The notes under the pieces were generated by a model. The model made no database searches and was not told where the DNA came from. It was given only the letters and a program-made list of their open reading frames with translations. A program made the position numbers and the translations under genes. Positions 41,501 to 48,326 of a stretch of DNA of 64,000 nt are shown here, piece by piece. Every line of letters begins with the position of its first letter. Positions within the stretch are counted from its first letter, which is position 1. Origin of the DNA: Demequina sp. (GTDB lineage Bacteria > Actinomycetota > Actinomycetes > Actinomycetales > Demequinaceae); the NCBI RefSeq assembly GCF_016278775.1, contig NZ_JADQBF010000013.1:1-64000 (forward strand), in the 5' to 3' direction.

Positions 41501-42015
41501 TCGACGCGACGCATGCCGCGGCCGCCACCGCCAGCCACGGCTTTCACAAAGATCGGAAAGCCCACCTCGTCTGCCTCGGCCATCAGAGCCTTGATGTCAG
41601 TGCTTGGATCGGTTGACGCGAGCACGGGGATGCCTGCGTTCTTGGCCGAGTCGATGGCGGTCTTCTTGTTGCCAGCCATCTCAAGAACCTTGGCGGGCGG
41701 CCCCACAAACGTGATGCCGTTGTCGGCGCACGCACGCGCCAGTTCGGGGTTCTCACTCAGGAATCCATAGCCGGGATACACCGCGTCAGCACCTGACAAC
41801 TTCGCCACACGGATCATCTCATTGACGTCGAGATATGCCCTCACGGGATGGTCGATCTCACCGATCTGGTACGCCTCGTCGGCCTTCAGGCGGTGCTCCG
41901 ACATGCGGTCCTCATAAGGGAAGACCGCGACCGTCTTCGCTCCGTTCTCGAAGGAGGCACGGAAGGCACGGACGGCGATCTCGGCGCGGTTGGCAACGAG
42001 GACCTTAGAAAACAT
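38587..42015 (-). CDS. pyc: Pyruvate carboxylase
   Basis: Pyc carboxylates pyruvate to oxaloacetate, refilling the TCA cycle. The 1142-residue protein has all domains in one chain: biotin carboxylase (FSKVLVANRAEIAVRAFRAS, then KAVAGGGGRGMR and FIEMNPRIQVEHTVTEEVT), carboxyltransferase from about residue 520 (TTLRDAHQSLLATRLRTFDM, HTHDTAGGQLAT) and C-terminal biotinyl domain with the biotin Lys near residue 1101 in EAMKMEAS. ATG 42015 has GAAGGG upstream; an in-frame extension to 42072 lacks a ribosome site. Confidence 0.97.
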   Translation of the reverse strand: MFSKVLVANRAEIAVRAFRASFENGAKTVAVFPYEDRMSEHRLKADEAYQIGEIDHPVRAYLDVNEMIRVAKLSGADAVYPGYGFLSENPELARACADNGITFVGPPAKVLEMAGNKKTAIDSAKNAGIPVLASTDPSTDIKALMAEADEVGFPIFVKAVAGGGGRGMRRVERKEDLKDALKAAMREAEAAFGDATVFLEQAVIRPRHIEVQILADAEGNVVHLYERDCSLQRRHQKVVEIAPAPNLDPKVREALCRDAVAFAKSIGYVNAGTVEFLLDTEGERAGQHVFIEMNPRIQVEHTVTEEVTDIDLVSAQLRIASGETLEQIGIRQEEIRTNGFAIQTRITTEDPANGFQPDTGRIVAYRSPGGAGVRLDGATGLAGGRITGHFDSMLVKLTCRGRDFPTAVSRARRALAEFRIRGVANNVPFLRAVLEDPEFLAGDFSTRFIEERPDLVAVSQSQERSTKLLAYLGHVSINRPQGEPPKMIRTATKLPVLDTDAEMPDGALQHLRRVGPAQFSADLRAQTALAVTETTLRDAHQSLLATRLRTFDMLQSAEHVARLTPQLLSVEAWGGATYDVAMRFLSEDPWKRLAALREAMPNLPIQMLLRGRNTVGYTPYPDEVAHAFVHEAAATGVDIFRIFDALNDIEQMRPAIDAVLETGTAVAEGTLCYTADLTNPGEKLYTLDYYLGLAEKLVDAGVHMLAIKDMAGLLRPPAARTLVTALRKNFDLPVHLHTHDTAGGQLATLLAASEAGVDAVDVANAAMAGTTSQPSMSALVAALEHTERDTGLSLEAVTDFEPYWEAVRRLYAPFESGLPGPTGRVYRHEIPGGQLSNLRQQALSLGLGERFEDIENMYAAADRILGRLVKVTPSSKVVGDLALHLVGLGADPKDFAQNPGSYDVPDSVIGFLRGELGDPPGGWPEPFREKALTGRGETKAKVALSDDDKALLAEAGVPRQRRLNHLLFPTPADDFDKAVELYGDISVIDTYHYLYGMSPGSGEEVNIHMEKGVTMLVTLEAIGEPDDHGLRWVMFNYNGSIRPVQVLDLSAEVSVHAREKADSSVPGQVAAPFAGSVTPSVEVGDTVEAGGSVATIEAMKMEASITTPVGGKVTRVVVDGTEPLQGGDLVVVIDGVQDQGLS

Positions 42016-42054
42016 TGGTATCCCTTCGACGTTGGCCTTATCTTGCCAGTTTTC

Positions 42055-42071
42055 TGAAGGCCACGCCTTCA
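42055..42071 (-). other. Short perfect hairpin upstream of pyc
   Basis: A 7-bp stem (GAAGGC/GCCTTC plus one closing pair) with a CAC loop lies 40 nt upstream of pyc, in the 188-bp gap after the MerR gene. No T tract follows on the minus strand. I could not identify a convincing promoter elsewhere in this gap, which otherwise shows nothing. Confidence 0.3.
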
Positions 42072-42203
42072 CCCGTGTCGACAGACCTTGGGCCTACGAC
42101 GACGCTGCGCGGGGGTGCAGATCGAACCGTCTGATGACGACGCCGTGGGGCAGCGCAGCGCGGGCGATTTCCACGCGCCGCGGCGGTTCGGCTCTACCGT
42201 TCC

Positions 42204-42767
42204 TCAGCTAGCCGTCGCCTTGCGAGCCCTGCGCTGCGCCAACTCGTCCACCATCTCCGCGGCGGCGTGGTGTGCATGACCGAGGTCGGCAGGGAGGCTC
42301 GCGAGGGAGCCCTCGAGTTCCCTCCATACCTTGCCCAACGCGATGCCAAATACGCCTTGACCGCCCTGTACCAGGTCAATCACCTGGTCGTCAGATGTGC
42401 ATTCGTATACCGAGGCGCCGTCCGACATGAGCGTGATCCGCGACAGGTCATCAACGCCCCGCTCGCGCAGGTGCTCTACGGCGCTGCGGATTTGCTGGAG
42501 CGACACTCCCGAGTCAAGCAGCCGCTTGACTACGCGCAGAACCAGGATGTCGGTGAAACCATAGAGGCGTTGTGTGCCTGAGCCTGTTGCCGGTCGCACG
42601 GTGGGTTCGACGAGACCCGTGCGCGCCCAGTAGTCGAGCTGACGGTACGTGATGCCTGCCGCCTTGCACGCGGCTGGCCCGCGATATCCCGCGTGTTCAT
42701 CGAAGGAGGACAGGCCGTCGTCAAAGAGCACGCCTTGGTCCCGTGCGGGGATATCAGCGTCTGCCAT
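42204..42767 (-). CDS. MerR-family regulator of the FtsR/GarA cluster
   Basis: The 187-residue protein has an N-terminal MerR helix-turn-helix (RGPAACKAAGITYRQLDYWA) and a dimerisation helix with LDSGVSLQQIRSAVEHLRERG. Similar MerR proteins lie near ftsR and garA in many actinobacteria (for example Rv1830 in M. tuberculosis), so it is probably that conserved paralogue. ATG 42767 has GAAGGAGGGG upstream. Effector and targets are not evident. Confidence 0.88.
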   Translation of the reverse strand: MADADIPARDQGVLFDDGLSSFDEHAGYRGPAACKAAGITYRQLDYWARTGLVEPTVRPATGSGTQRLYGFTDILVLRVVKRLLDSGVSLQQIRSAVEHLRERGVDDLSRITLMSDGASVYECTSDDQVIDLVQGGQGVFGIALGKVWRELEGSLASLPADLGHAHHAAAEMVDELAQRRARKATAS

Positions 42768-42792
42768 GACCCCTCCTTCACCTTCGACCTCA

Positions 42793-42821
42793 ACGTTAGG
42801 GTTTCGAGCCCTCCGATACAA
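42793..42821 (-). promoter_or_regulatory. Promoter of the MerR gene
   Basis: On the minus strand TTGTAT (42816-42821) and TAACGT (42793-42798) are separated by 17 bp. Transcription would begin near 42786, about 20 nt before the ATG, leaving room for the GGAGG site. Confidence 0.55.
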
Positions 42822-42868
42822 CGACCTCGGCACTTCACGCTACCGCGTGTCGCGTCTGAAAGGGCGCG

Positions 42869-43591
42869 CTAATCGCCGTCAGCGTCAGATTGGTGCAGCA
42901 AAGCCGCGAAGAGCGCGCCAGCGGCCTCCACCCTGACGGCGCTAGCGGCGCGCTCAGAGCCGCGATCGTCGCGCCGACGCAGCGGCGCTGCGGCCGCCGT
43001 TGCCGCATCCACCTCACGTCGAGCAGCGCGCGCGAGCGAACGCAACTCGCGTACGTCGGCGCCTGCCTCGAGATAGCGCACACTCGCCGCGAGGAGCGGG
43101 AGCATGTCTCGCGCGAACACTCCGGGTGAGACCGGTTCCACGAGTCCCTCTGCTACCAACGTAAGGACGATCTCCGGTTGCGTATCGGTCAGGCGCGCGG
43201 CTTCGGCGATGGATACCAGGCCGTCGGAGCCGTCGCCGGCCGCCGCCAACGACAGCGGTTCATGGGCCAGGCCGGAATCGAGCGCCTCGAGCCGGTCCTT
43301 GATGACGCTCAGCGGGGCGTATGCGTCCCGCTGTTGGCGAAGAACGTACCGAACACGCTCCACATCGGCATTCGAGTATTGCCGGTAGCCGGACGGCGCG
43401 CGTCCGGGCGCGACCAGTCCCTGAGCGTCGAGGAAACGGAGCTTGGACGTGCTGAGTGAGGGGAACTCCATGCGGAGCGCGGCAAGCACGTCGCCCACGC
43501 GCAAGATGCGGTCGTGTGACAACTGGTGGGGCCACGTGGTGCGCGGCGGCTCCACCCTCGCCGACGGTAGCGGGGACGCCGGTTCACTCAT
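42869..43591 (-). CDS. ftsR: FtsR-like MerR-family regulator
   Basis: FtsR activates ftsZ in Corynebacterium; the mycobacterial relative is Rv1828. The 240-residue protein has an N-terminal MerR domain (LRVGDVLAALRMEFPSLSTS, then SKLRFLDAQGLVAPGRAPSG) and a C-terminal helical sensor region (VSIAEAARLTDTQPEIVLTL). It lies 8 nt after the FHA gene, the same order as garA-Rv1828. The usual bifunctional nuclease gene after it is missing. The regulatory role is inferred from the family. Confidence 0.87.
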   Translation of the reverse strand: MSEPASPLPSARVEPPRTTWPHQLSHDRILRVGDVLAALRMEFPSLSTSKLRFLDAQGLVAPGRAPSGYRQYSNADVERVRYVLRQQRDAYAPLSVIKDRLEALDSGLAHEPLSLAAAGDGSDGLVSIAEAARLTDTQPEIVLTLVAEGLVEPVSPGVFARDMLPLLAASVRYLEAGADVRELRSLARAARREVDAATAAAAPLRRRDDRGSERAASAVRVEAAGALFAALLHQSDADGD

Positions 43592-43599
43592 GACGGTGC

Positions 43600-44022
43600 C
43601 TAGTGCCGGTGTCCTGGATAGAACGTCAAGCGATACTTGCCGATCTGGACCTCATCGCCCTCGTGCAACTCCGCCTCCGCTACCCGTTCTCGGTTCACGT
43701 AGGTGCCGTTCAGAGAGCCAGCGTCGCGCACCAAGAACTCGTTGCCCGCGCGCACAAAGTGGGCGTGCTCCCTGCTGACGGTGACGTCGTCGAGGAAGAT
43801 ATCGCACGATACCGACCTGCCCGCGGACGTCAGATCGACGTCCAGGAGGAATCGCGCACCCGCGTTCGGGCCGTGATGAACAACCAGCAGGGCGTGGTCT
43901 TCCGACAGCGCATCCACTGCAACCTGGTCTTGGTTGCTGAGGCGCGCGGGAGTTGCCTCATCAGCTGGCAAATGCGAGCCGAGCGACATCGTCCTCTCGA
44001 CCGGCGACTCGTCGTATGTCAT
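43600..44022 (-). CDS. garA: GarA/OdhI-like FHA-domain protein
   Basis: GarA/OdhI proteins bind and inhibit 2-oxoglutarate dehydrogenase until phosphorylated by Ser/Thr kinases. The 140-residue protein has a C-terminal FHA domain with GRSVSCDIFLDDVTVSREHA and SLNGTYVN. The N-terminal tail has ERTMS near Thr11 where characterised family members have an ETTS phospho-switch, so the switch may be altered. GGAAGGGAGG precedes the ATG. It is followed by ftsR, the standard neighbour. Confidence 0.88.
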   Translation of the reverse strand: MTYDESPVERTMSLGSHLPADEATPARLSNQDQVAVDALSEDHALLVVHHGPNAGARFLLDVDLTSAGRSVSCDIFLDDVTVSREHAHFVRAGNEFLVRDAGSLNGTYVNRERVAEAELHEGDEVQIGKYRLTFYPGHRH

Positions 44023-44046
44023 GGCGCCTCCCTTCCGTGAACCATT

Positions 44047-44631
44047 CTAGGGTGTTGAGGCGGTTACTGAACCAGCGCGGCGTGCCTGTGACAGGTATTG
44101 CACGGCGGAGCCCCAGTAGACGACGGCGGCCACGGTCGCACCGACGAGCGCCACAGTGTGCACCGTATCCCAGCGCCCGAATGCCAGGTAAGACAGGGGC
44201 AGGAACACATAGAGCGCCGCGGTCGCCGACTTGCCCAGAAAGGTCACGGTGGGTGTTTGCAGGCGCCGCCGCGCTAGCCACAGCAACGCCACCACCATCA
44301 CTGCGTCCCTGGCAAGCAGTGCCACCACCAGCCACCACGGGATAATCTCGCGCCACGCGAGTCCGACCACCACGGCGACCGTGAGTAGCCGATCTGCGGC
44401 CGGGTCGAGCATGCGTCCCAGGTCGGAAACCTGGCCAAGACGCCTCGCAAGGTACCCGTCGACGAAGTCGCTCAATCCGGCCACGGCAAGAGCGGTGATG
44501 GCCCACGCGTCTTGGTGGCGCACCAACAACACGACAAAGACGCCAATGAGCACGATGCGCACCACCGTGATGGCGTTGGGCAAAGTGGCGTTCAGCCGCC
44601 ACCACGATTCTGAAGGCTGGGCTGGCGGCAT
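44047..44631 (-). CDS. CDP-alcohol phosphatidyltransferase family protein
   Basis: The 194-residue membrane enzyme has the family signature DGxxAR-x8-G-x3-D-x3-D as FVDGYLARRLGQVSDLGRML followed by DPAAD, and several membrane helices. It would transfer a phosphatidyl group from CDP-diacylglycerol to a small alcohol. It resembles PgsA-type phosphatidylglycerophosphate synthases, but cardiolipin or inositol-phosphate substrates cannot be excluded. It is transcribed toward the FHA gene. Confidence 0.87.
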   Translation of the reverse strand: MPPAQPSESWWRLNATLPNAITVVRIVLIGVFVVLLVRHQDAWAITALAVAGLSDFVDGYLARRLGQVSDLGRMLDPAADRLLTVAVVVGLAWREIIPWWLVVALLARDAVMVVALLWLARRRLQTPTVTFLGKSATAALYVFLPLSYLAFGRWDTVHTVALVGATVAAVVYWGSAVQYLSQARRAGSVTASTP

Positions 44632-44637
44632 GCAGTC

Positions 44638-44643
44638 ATCGTA
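44638..44643 (-). promoter_or_regulatory. -10 hexamer positioned for leaderless CDP-alcohol transferase
   Basis: On the minus strand TACGAT ends 6 nt before ATG 44631, with no ribosome site between. Confidence 0.5.
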
Positions 44644-44667
44644 TAGATGTCGGTCAGCCCCGCGTCG

Positions 44668-44814
44668 CTACTCGGCCTTCTTGATCTCCATCACCTGGTC
44701 GACCTTCTCGGCGGCGACGCGGGCCGCATCGTCCTCTGAAGCACCTCGCGCTAGCTCACTAGCGCGGATCTGCTCGAAAACTTCGTGCCGACTGAGAGTG
44801 GTGTCCTCGGCCAT
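44668..44814 (-). CDS. Small 48-residue acidic/helical protein of unknown function
   Basis: A complete frame starts at ATG 44814 behind an excellent AAAGGAGG ribosome site and ends at TAG 44668. The protein begins MAEDTTLSRHEVFEQIRA and ends VDQVMEIKKAE. It is rich in Glu, Asp, Ala and Lys, should be mostly helical, and has no cysteine, signal or membrane segment. I do not recognise the family. A -10-like TAGGTT (44840-44845) and an upstream hairpin (44861-44880) make it look like an independent transcription unit ahead of the phosphatidyltransferase. Confidence 0.75.
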   Translation of the reverse strand: MAEDTTLSRHEVFEQIRASELARGASEDDAARVAAEKVDQVMEIKKAE

Positions 44815-44839
44815 GACGCCTCCTTTCGTGGGTACTTCG

Positions 44840-44845
44840 AACCTA
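44840..44845 (-). promoter_or_regulatory. Predicted -10 hexamer of the small-protein gene
   Basis: TAGGTT on the minus strand would start transcription about 19 nt before ATG 44814, leaving room for the AAAGGAGG site. No clear -35 is seen. Confidence 0.4.
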
Positions 44846-44860
44846 CCCCGCGAGGGCCCC

Positions 44861-44880
44861 GGCCGCTACACCTAGCGGCC
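44861..44880 (-). terminator. Stem-loop after the methyltransferase gene
   Basis: GGCCGCTA and TAGCGGCC form a perfect 8-bp stem around a 4-nt loop, about 47 nt past the methyltransferase stop. There is no T tract, so this may be an imperfect terminator or a processing site between the two minus-strand units. Confidence 0.5.
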
Positions 44881-44926
44881 ACGTTCGCGCATCGCGAGAT
44901 TGCTTGCAGCATCGACCGTCAGCCCG

Positions 44927-45526
44927 CTAGCGGGTCAAGGACATCACCACGTCGGTCACCGCGTGGCCAGCGTGGTGACCTGTTCCTACTCTGCGCACCT
45001 CACGCACCTCTGCGCGCCAGGGCTCACCGAGGACTGCAAGCACCTCATCCACCGTGAAGCGGGTGTCAGTTGGGGGCCCCGGCGCTCCATCGACGTCGGG
45101 CGCGTGGCCGGTCACGAGAAGCGTCCCCGGGTCAGCGACGGCCCGCGCTGCGGCACGCCAGACAGCGGCGCGTATGTGCTCAGGCTCGTGCACAAACGAG
45201 ACCGTCACCAGATCCGCTCGATGATGGGGAGCCCACTCGGTGAGATCTGCCACCACCCACGTGACGTCGAGTCCTTTGGCACGCGCCGCAACGCGGGCGC
45301 GGTCGATCGCGGCTTGTGCAAAATCCACGCCGGTGACCCGCCAGCCAAGCGACGCCAGCCAGATGGCGTCGCCGCCCTCCCCGCAGCCCAGGTCGATGGC
45401 GGTGCCCGGTCTCACCTGTGGGGGGCCTCCAAGCCAATCGGTGAGGTGCGCGTTGACTTTGCCGGTCCACACCGTCGACGCCCGGTAGCGCTCTTCCCAG
45501 ACGTCGCGGGGCTTTGTGTCGCTCAC
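44927..45526 (-). CDS. Class I SAM-dependent methyltransferase
   Basis: The 199-residue protein has a Rossmann methyltransferase fold with SAM loop AIDLGCGEGGDAIWLASLGW, the acidic GVDFAQAAIDRA strand and WVVADLTEW. The N-terminal DVWEERYRAS resembles small methyltransferases related to the thiopurine/tellurite-resistance group. Substrate unknown. GTG 45526 overlaps the RNB gene's TGA by 4 nt, so it is co-translated with that nuclease. Confidence 0.85.
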   Translation of the reverse strand: MSDTKPRDVWEERYRASTVWTGKVNAHLTDWLGGPPQVRPGTAIDLGCGEGGDAIWLASLGWRVTGVDFAQAAIDRARVAARAKGLDVTWVVADLTEWAPHHRADLVTVSFVHEPEHIRAAVWRAAARAVADPGTLLVTGHAPDVDGAPGPPTDTRFTVDEVLAVLGEPWRAEVREVRRVGTGHHAGHAVTDVVMSLTR

Positions 45527-46944
45527 GCCTTCACCACAAATCTCACGCCCTCGCGGATGTCAGCCTCCACCAACGTGGCCTGGAGCCGCTCCCCTACGGG
45601 AATCTCGCCGGAGCAGCGTGCCACCACGGCGGGGTGCGCCAGTTGAACGGTGTCGTGGTCAAGCCCTACCGCGTCGAAGTCTTCGCCCAGGTGTGCGTCG
45701 AGCACGGCCGCCTCCACGGCGTCGATGCAGGCCCTGTCTACCGTGCCGCCCCGCCTGACCCCCGCAAGCATCGTCTGTCCCAGTTGCGGAAGGGCCGTCG
45801 TCACCCATGACGGAATGGGCACGCCAGCCGCGTGCGCGAGGCACACCTCCGTGCCGTAGCGGTCCACAAGACGGCGCAACGGAGCCGTGACGTGTGCATA
45901 CGGGGCGGCGAGGGCTCCGTGGGTCGCGGTGTCTGGCACTGGCATCCTCCCGTGGGTGTCGAACGGTTCCCAGGAGGCGCCCCTGAAGAGGGTGACCGCC
46001 GCGGTGAGGAATGCGGCTCCGGTGGCTGATGCCGGGTCAATGGTGTCGAGCACGTCCGCATAGGTGGCAGTTCTAGGCCAGTCGACGCCCAAGGCGAGCG
46101 CCTGGCGCCTGAGCCGCCGGACAGCGTCGTCCGTTGCCGGGGGCATCGTCCGCAGTATCCCCACCCCGGCGTCGAGCATGAGGTGCGCCGCCGCCATGCC
46201 CGTCAGCAGAGACACTTGAGCGTTGTCGTCCTCGATGCCGCGCGCCGCACGAAACTCAAGGTGGAGGCCGTCCTGGTCGCGCGCCACCTCTTGGCTCGGC
46301 TTGGGAAGCGAAACCGCGCCCGCCTCGCGCAAGACGCTCCGCCGCGCCGCACCCAACTCGGCCATGAGCGCCACCAACTCGACGGCCTCGGTCGGCGGGG
46401 AGTCCACCAACTCCGTGTACGAATACTGCCGCACGGAGGTAACCCACGCGCGCCCCACCTCGGTGGAACTCAAGGTGCCATCTCGCGAGACGACCAGGTC
46501 CCACACCACGGCCTTGGTGCGTTGGCCCGCGAGGAGCGAGGCAAAGCCCTCGGACATGCTCGGGGGATGGAGCCCCACGCGCATGTCAGGGCAGTACACC
46601 GTCTCGACGCGATCCCACGTATCCGCGTCCAGCGCGCCCGATGGTGTCACGTGCGCGGCGACATCCGCGATTGCGTAGCGCACGCGCCAGCCGTCTCCCG
46701 CGCGCTCCACGTGAATAGCCTGATCGAGGTCCCGAGAGCCTTCGGGATCGATCGTCACGAAGGGCACGTCGGTCATGTCGGCACGTCCGCCGACGATGTG
46801 GTCGGGATCCTCGTCTCGTTCCACCGCCTCCGATGCCACGGCGTCGCTACGCGTGACCCGAACGCCCGCTTCTTGGCGGATCTCGGTGAAGCGGGGCACC
46901 AGTTCGTCGAGCGGCACGCGGGCTATCAGGCGGGGCTTTGGCAT
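45523..46944 (-). CDS. RNB-domain ribonuclease (RNase II/R family, short form)
   Basis: The 473-residue protein has the RNB catalytic core: TIDPEGSRDLDQAIHVER with the metal-binding aspartates, YAIADVAAHVTPSGALD and a YAHVTAPLRRLVDRYGTE segment near the end. It should degrade RNA 3' to 5'. It is much shorter than RNase R, and I see no clear N-terminal cold-shock or C-terminal S1 domain, as in other actinobacterial RNB proteins. A methyltransferase is coupled downstream. Confidence 0.88.
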   Translation of the reverse strand: MPKPRLIARVPLDELVPRFTEIRQEAGVRVTRSDAVASEAVERDEDPDHIVGGRADMTDVPFVTIDPEGSRDLDQAIHVERAGDGWRVRYAIADVAAHVTPSGALDADTWDRVETVYCPDMRVGLHPPSMSEGFASLLAGQRTKAVVWDLVVSRDGTLSSTEVGRAWVTSVRQYSYTELVDSPPTEAVELVALMAELGAARRSVLREAGAVSLPKPSQEVARDQDGLHLEFRAARGIEDDNAQVSLLTGMAAAHLMLDAGVGILRTMPPATDDAVRRLRRQALALGVDWPRTATYADVLDTIDPASATGAAFLTAAVTLFRGASWEPFDTHGRMPVPDTATHGALAAPYAHVTAPLRRLVDRYGTEVCLAHAAGVPIPSWVTTALPQLGQTMLAGVRRGGTVDRACIDAVEAAVLDAHLGEDFDAVGLDHDTVQLAHPAVVARCSGEIPVGERLQATLVEADIREGVRFVVKA

Positions 46945-46950
46945 GGCAAC

Positions 46951-46956
46951 ACCCTA
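46951..46956 (-). promoter_or_regulatory. -10 hexamer positioned for leaderless RNB gene
   Basis: On the minus strand TAGGGT ends 6 nt before ATG 46944. It faces the marR promoter in a 78-bp divergent gap. Confidence 0.5.
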
Positions 46957-46988
46957 TGCGGGCCCGTCGTGTGCGACCTCGCCACCCT

Positions 46989-47016
46989 TTGACGCGGCAC
47001 CCTCCCCCGCTAATCT
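46989..47016 (+). promoter_or_regulatory. Promoter of marR (leaderless)
   Basis: TTGACG (46989-46994) and TAATCT (47011-47016) are separated by 16 bp, and the -10 ends exactly 6 nt before GTG 47023. This is one of the few leaderless cases here with a recognisable -35. Confidence 0.6.
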
Positions 47017-47022
47017 TGCAGG

Positions 47023-47532
47023 GTGAGCGCGACGCCCGGTATCGACGTGACGCTCTTTCGCGCCCTCCACCTGGCGACCAGGCAGGTCACGGCAGGAGTG
47101 GAGCAGCGGCTACAGGATGCCGCAGGGGTGTCTCTGCCCGAGTATGAGATCCTCAGCGCGCTTGCGACCTCCCCATTGCAGCGCGCAAGGCCCCGAGAGA
47201 TCGGCGAGATGCTCGCCTGGGAGAAGTCTCGTACCTCCCACCAGATCACGCGGATGGAGAAGCGCGGGTTGCTCAAGCGCGTCGATTGCGATGCCGACAT
47301 GCGTGGCACGTGGGTGACGTTGACCACGGTGGGCGCTCGGGCCGTGCGCGCCGCGCAGCCCGCCTACGTCTCAGCAGTTGCCGCGCAGTTGAGTCACATG
47401 GTGTCCGTCGATGAGCGCACATCGTTGGCGCAACAACTGGTGGCGATCGGCCGCGCGGCGGGCCCGGCCACTTGTCTGAATGAGGTTGCGGCTCTGGAGG
47501 CCTCGCTCGACTCCTCACCGGCCGCTCTCTAG
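47023..47532 (+). CDS. MarR-family transcriptional regulator
   Basis: The 169-residue winged-helix protein has the MarR core: LPEYEILSALATSPLQRARP, REIGEMLAWEKSRTSHQITR recognition region, and the wing LKRVDCDADMRGTWVTLT. It is divergent from the RNB gene and may regulate it or itself; no palindrome stood out in the gap. It ends in a CTAG shared with the stop of the convergent EI24 gene. Confidence 0.9.
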   Translation: MSATPGIDVTLFRALHLATRQVTAGVEQRLQDAAGVSLPEYEILSALATSPLQRARPREIGEMLAWEKSRTSHQITRMEKRGLLKRVDCDADMRGTWVTLTTVGARAVRAAQPAYVSAVAAQLSHMVSVDERTSLAQQLVAIGRAAGPATCLNEVAALEASLDSSPAAL

Positions 47533-48299
47533 GCTCGCGGCCGAGCCGCCGCGGACTCGTCGATCGCTAGCCTTGCCAAGATCGTCCCGCCAGCGACGGC
47601 CGATGGCATCGTGAGAACGGCGACCGGCGGCACCGCCGACATGATGAAGGCCATCGCGCCGAAGCCGAGGGTTCGCGCTCGTCGCACCGCTAGCAGGCGT
47701 CTGCGATCGCGCAACACCATGCCCCTGCGCTCGAAAGGGATGGCCGTGAATTCGAGGGCCACGAACCAGCCACCGACGAGCGCTCCAAGAATCCATGATG
47801 CGGCCGTGCCCGCCACGGGTACCAGGCCCAGCAGCAGCAAGGACAGCGAGAGTGGAACCGTGAGCAGCAACAGGCGCGCCCCCTCCCCCACTCCGCGCCA
47901 CGCGTTGCGCCACCATGGCCACTCAGGCGCCTCAGGAACGGGGCCAAGGCGCGCGTCGACGCGGTGGGAAATGTGCTCGAAGAAGGGCTGGCCGACTACC
48001 GAGGTCACGGTCACGAAGGCGTAGACGAACAGAAGCAACCCGACGCCGATAAGCGCGAGGGCCGCCGCCAACTGGACGATGCCGTGGAGGCCGCTCTCGC
48101 CGCCCACGATGCTGTCGGCAATCCAGTCCGTCGCGCCGTCAAGGCCCCAGCCCAGACCCAGAAACCCCGCAATGAAGAGCGCCATCGTGATCAGACCGGG
48201 CAGCAACCCGATGGCCATCAGCGCGGGGTCTGCACTCCACGTACGCACGCCTCGCCAATACAGGCCGACCCCTTGGGCGAAATCGCGTAGTGCGCGCAT
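47529..48299 (-). CDS. EI24/CysZ-like membrane protein
   Basis: The 256-residue protein has about four strong membrane segments and the EI24-family pattern VTSVVGQPFFEHISHRVDAR. CysZ is a sulfate permease of this superfamily, but most actinobacterial members are uncharacterised. ATG 48299 is chosen because TAGCGT ends 7 nt upstream; an earlier GTG at 48308 lies inside that hexamer. Confidence 0.83.
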   Translation of the reverse strand: MRALRDFAQGVGLYWRGVRTWSADPALMAIGLLPGLITMALFIAGFLGLGWGLDGATDWIADSIVGGESGLHGIVQLAAALALIGVGLLLFVYAFVTVTSVVGQPFFEHISHRVDARLGPVPEAPEWPWWRNAWRGVGEGARLLLLTVPLSLSLLLLGLVPVAGTAASWILGALVGGWFVALEFTAIPFERRGMVLRDRRRLLAVRRARTLGFGAMAFIMSAVPPVAVLTMPSAVAGGTILARLAIDESAAARPRA

Positions 48300-48306
48300 G
48301 GACTGC

Positions 48307-48312
48307 ACGCTA
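48307..48312 (-). promoter_or_regulatory. -10 hexamer positioned for leaderless EI24 gene
   Basis: TAGCGT on the minus strand ends 7 nt before ATG 48299. Confidence 0.45.
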
Positions 48313-48326
48313 CCGGCACCCGCCGG

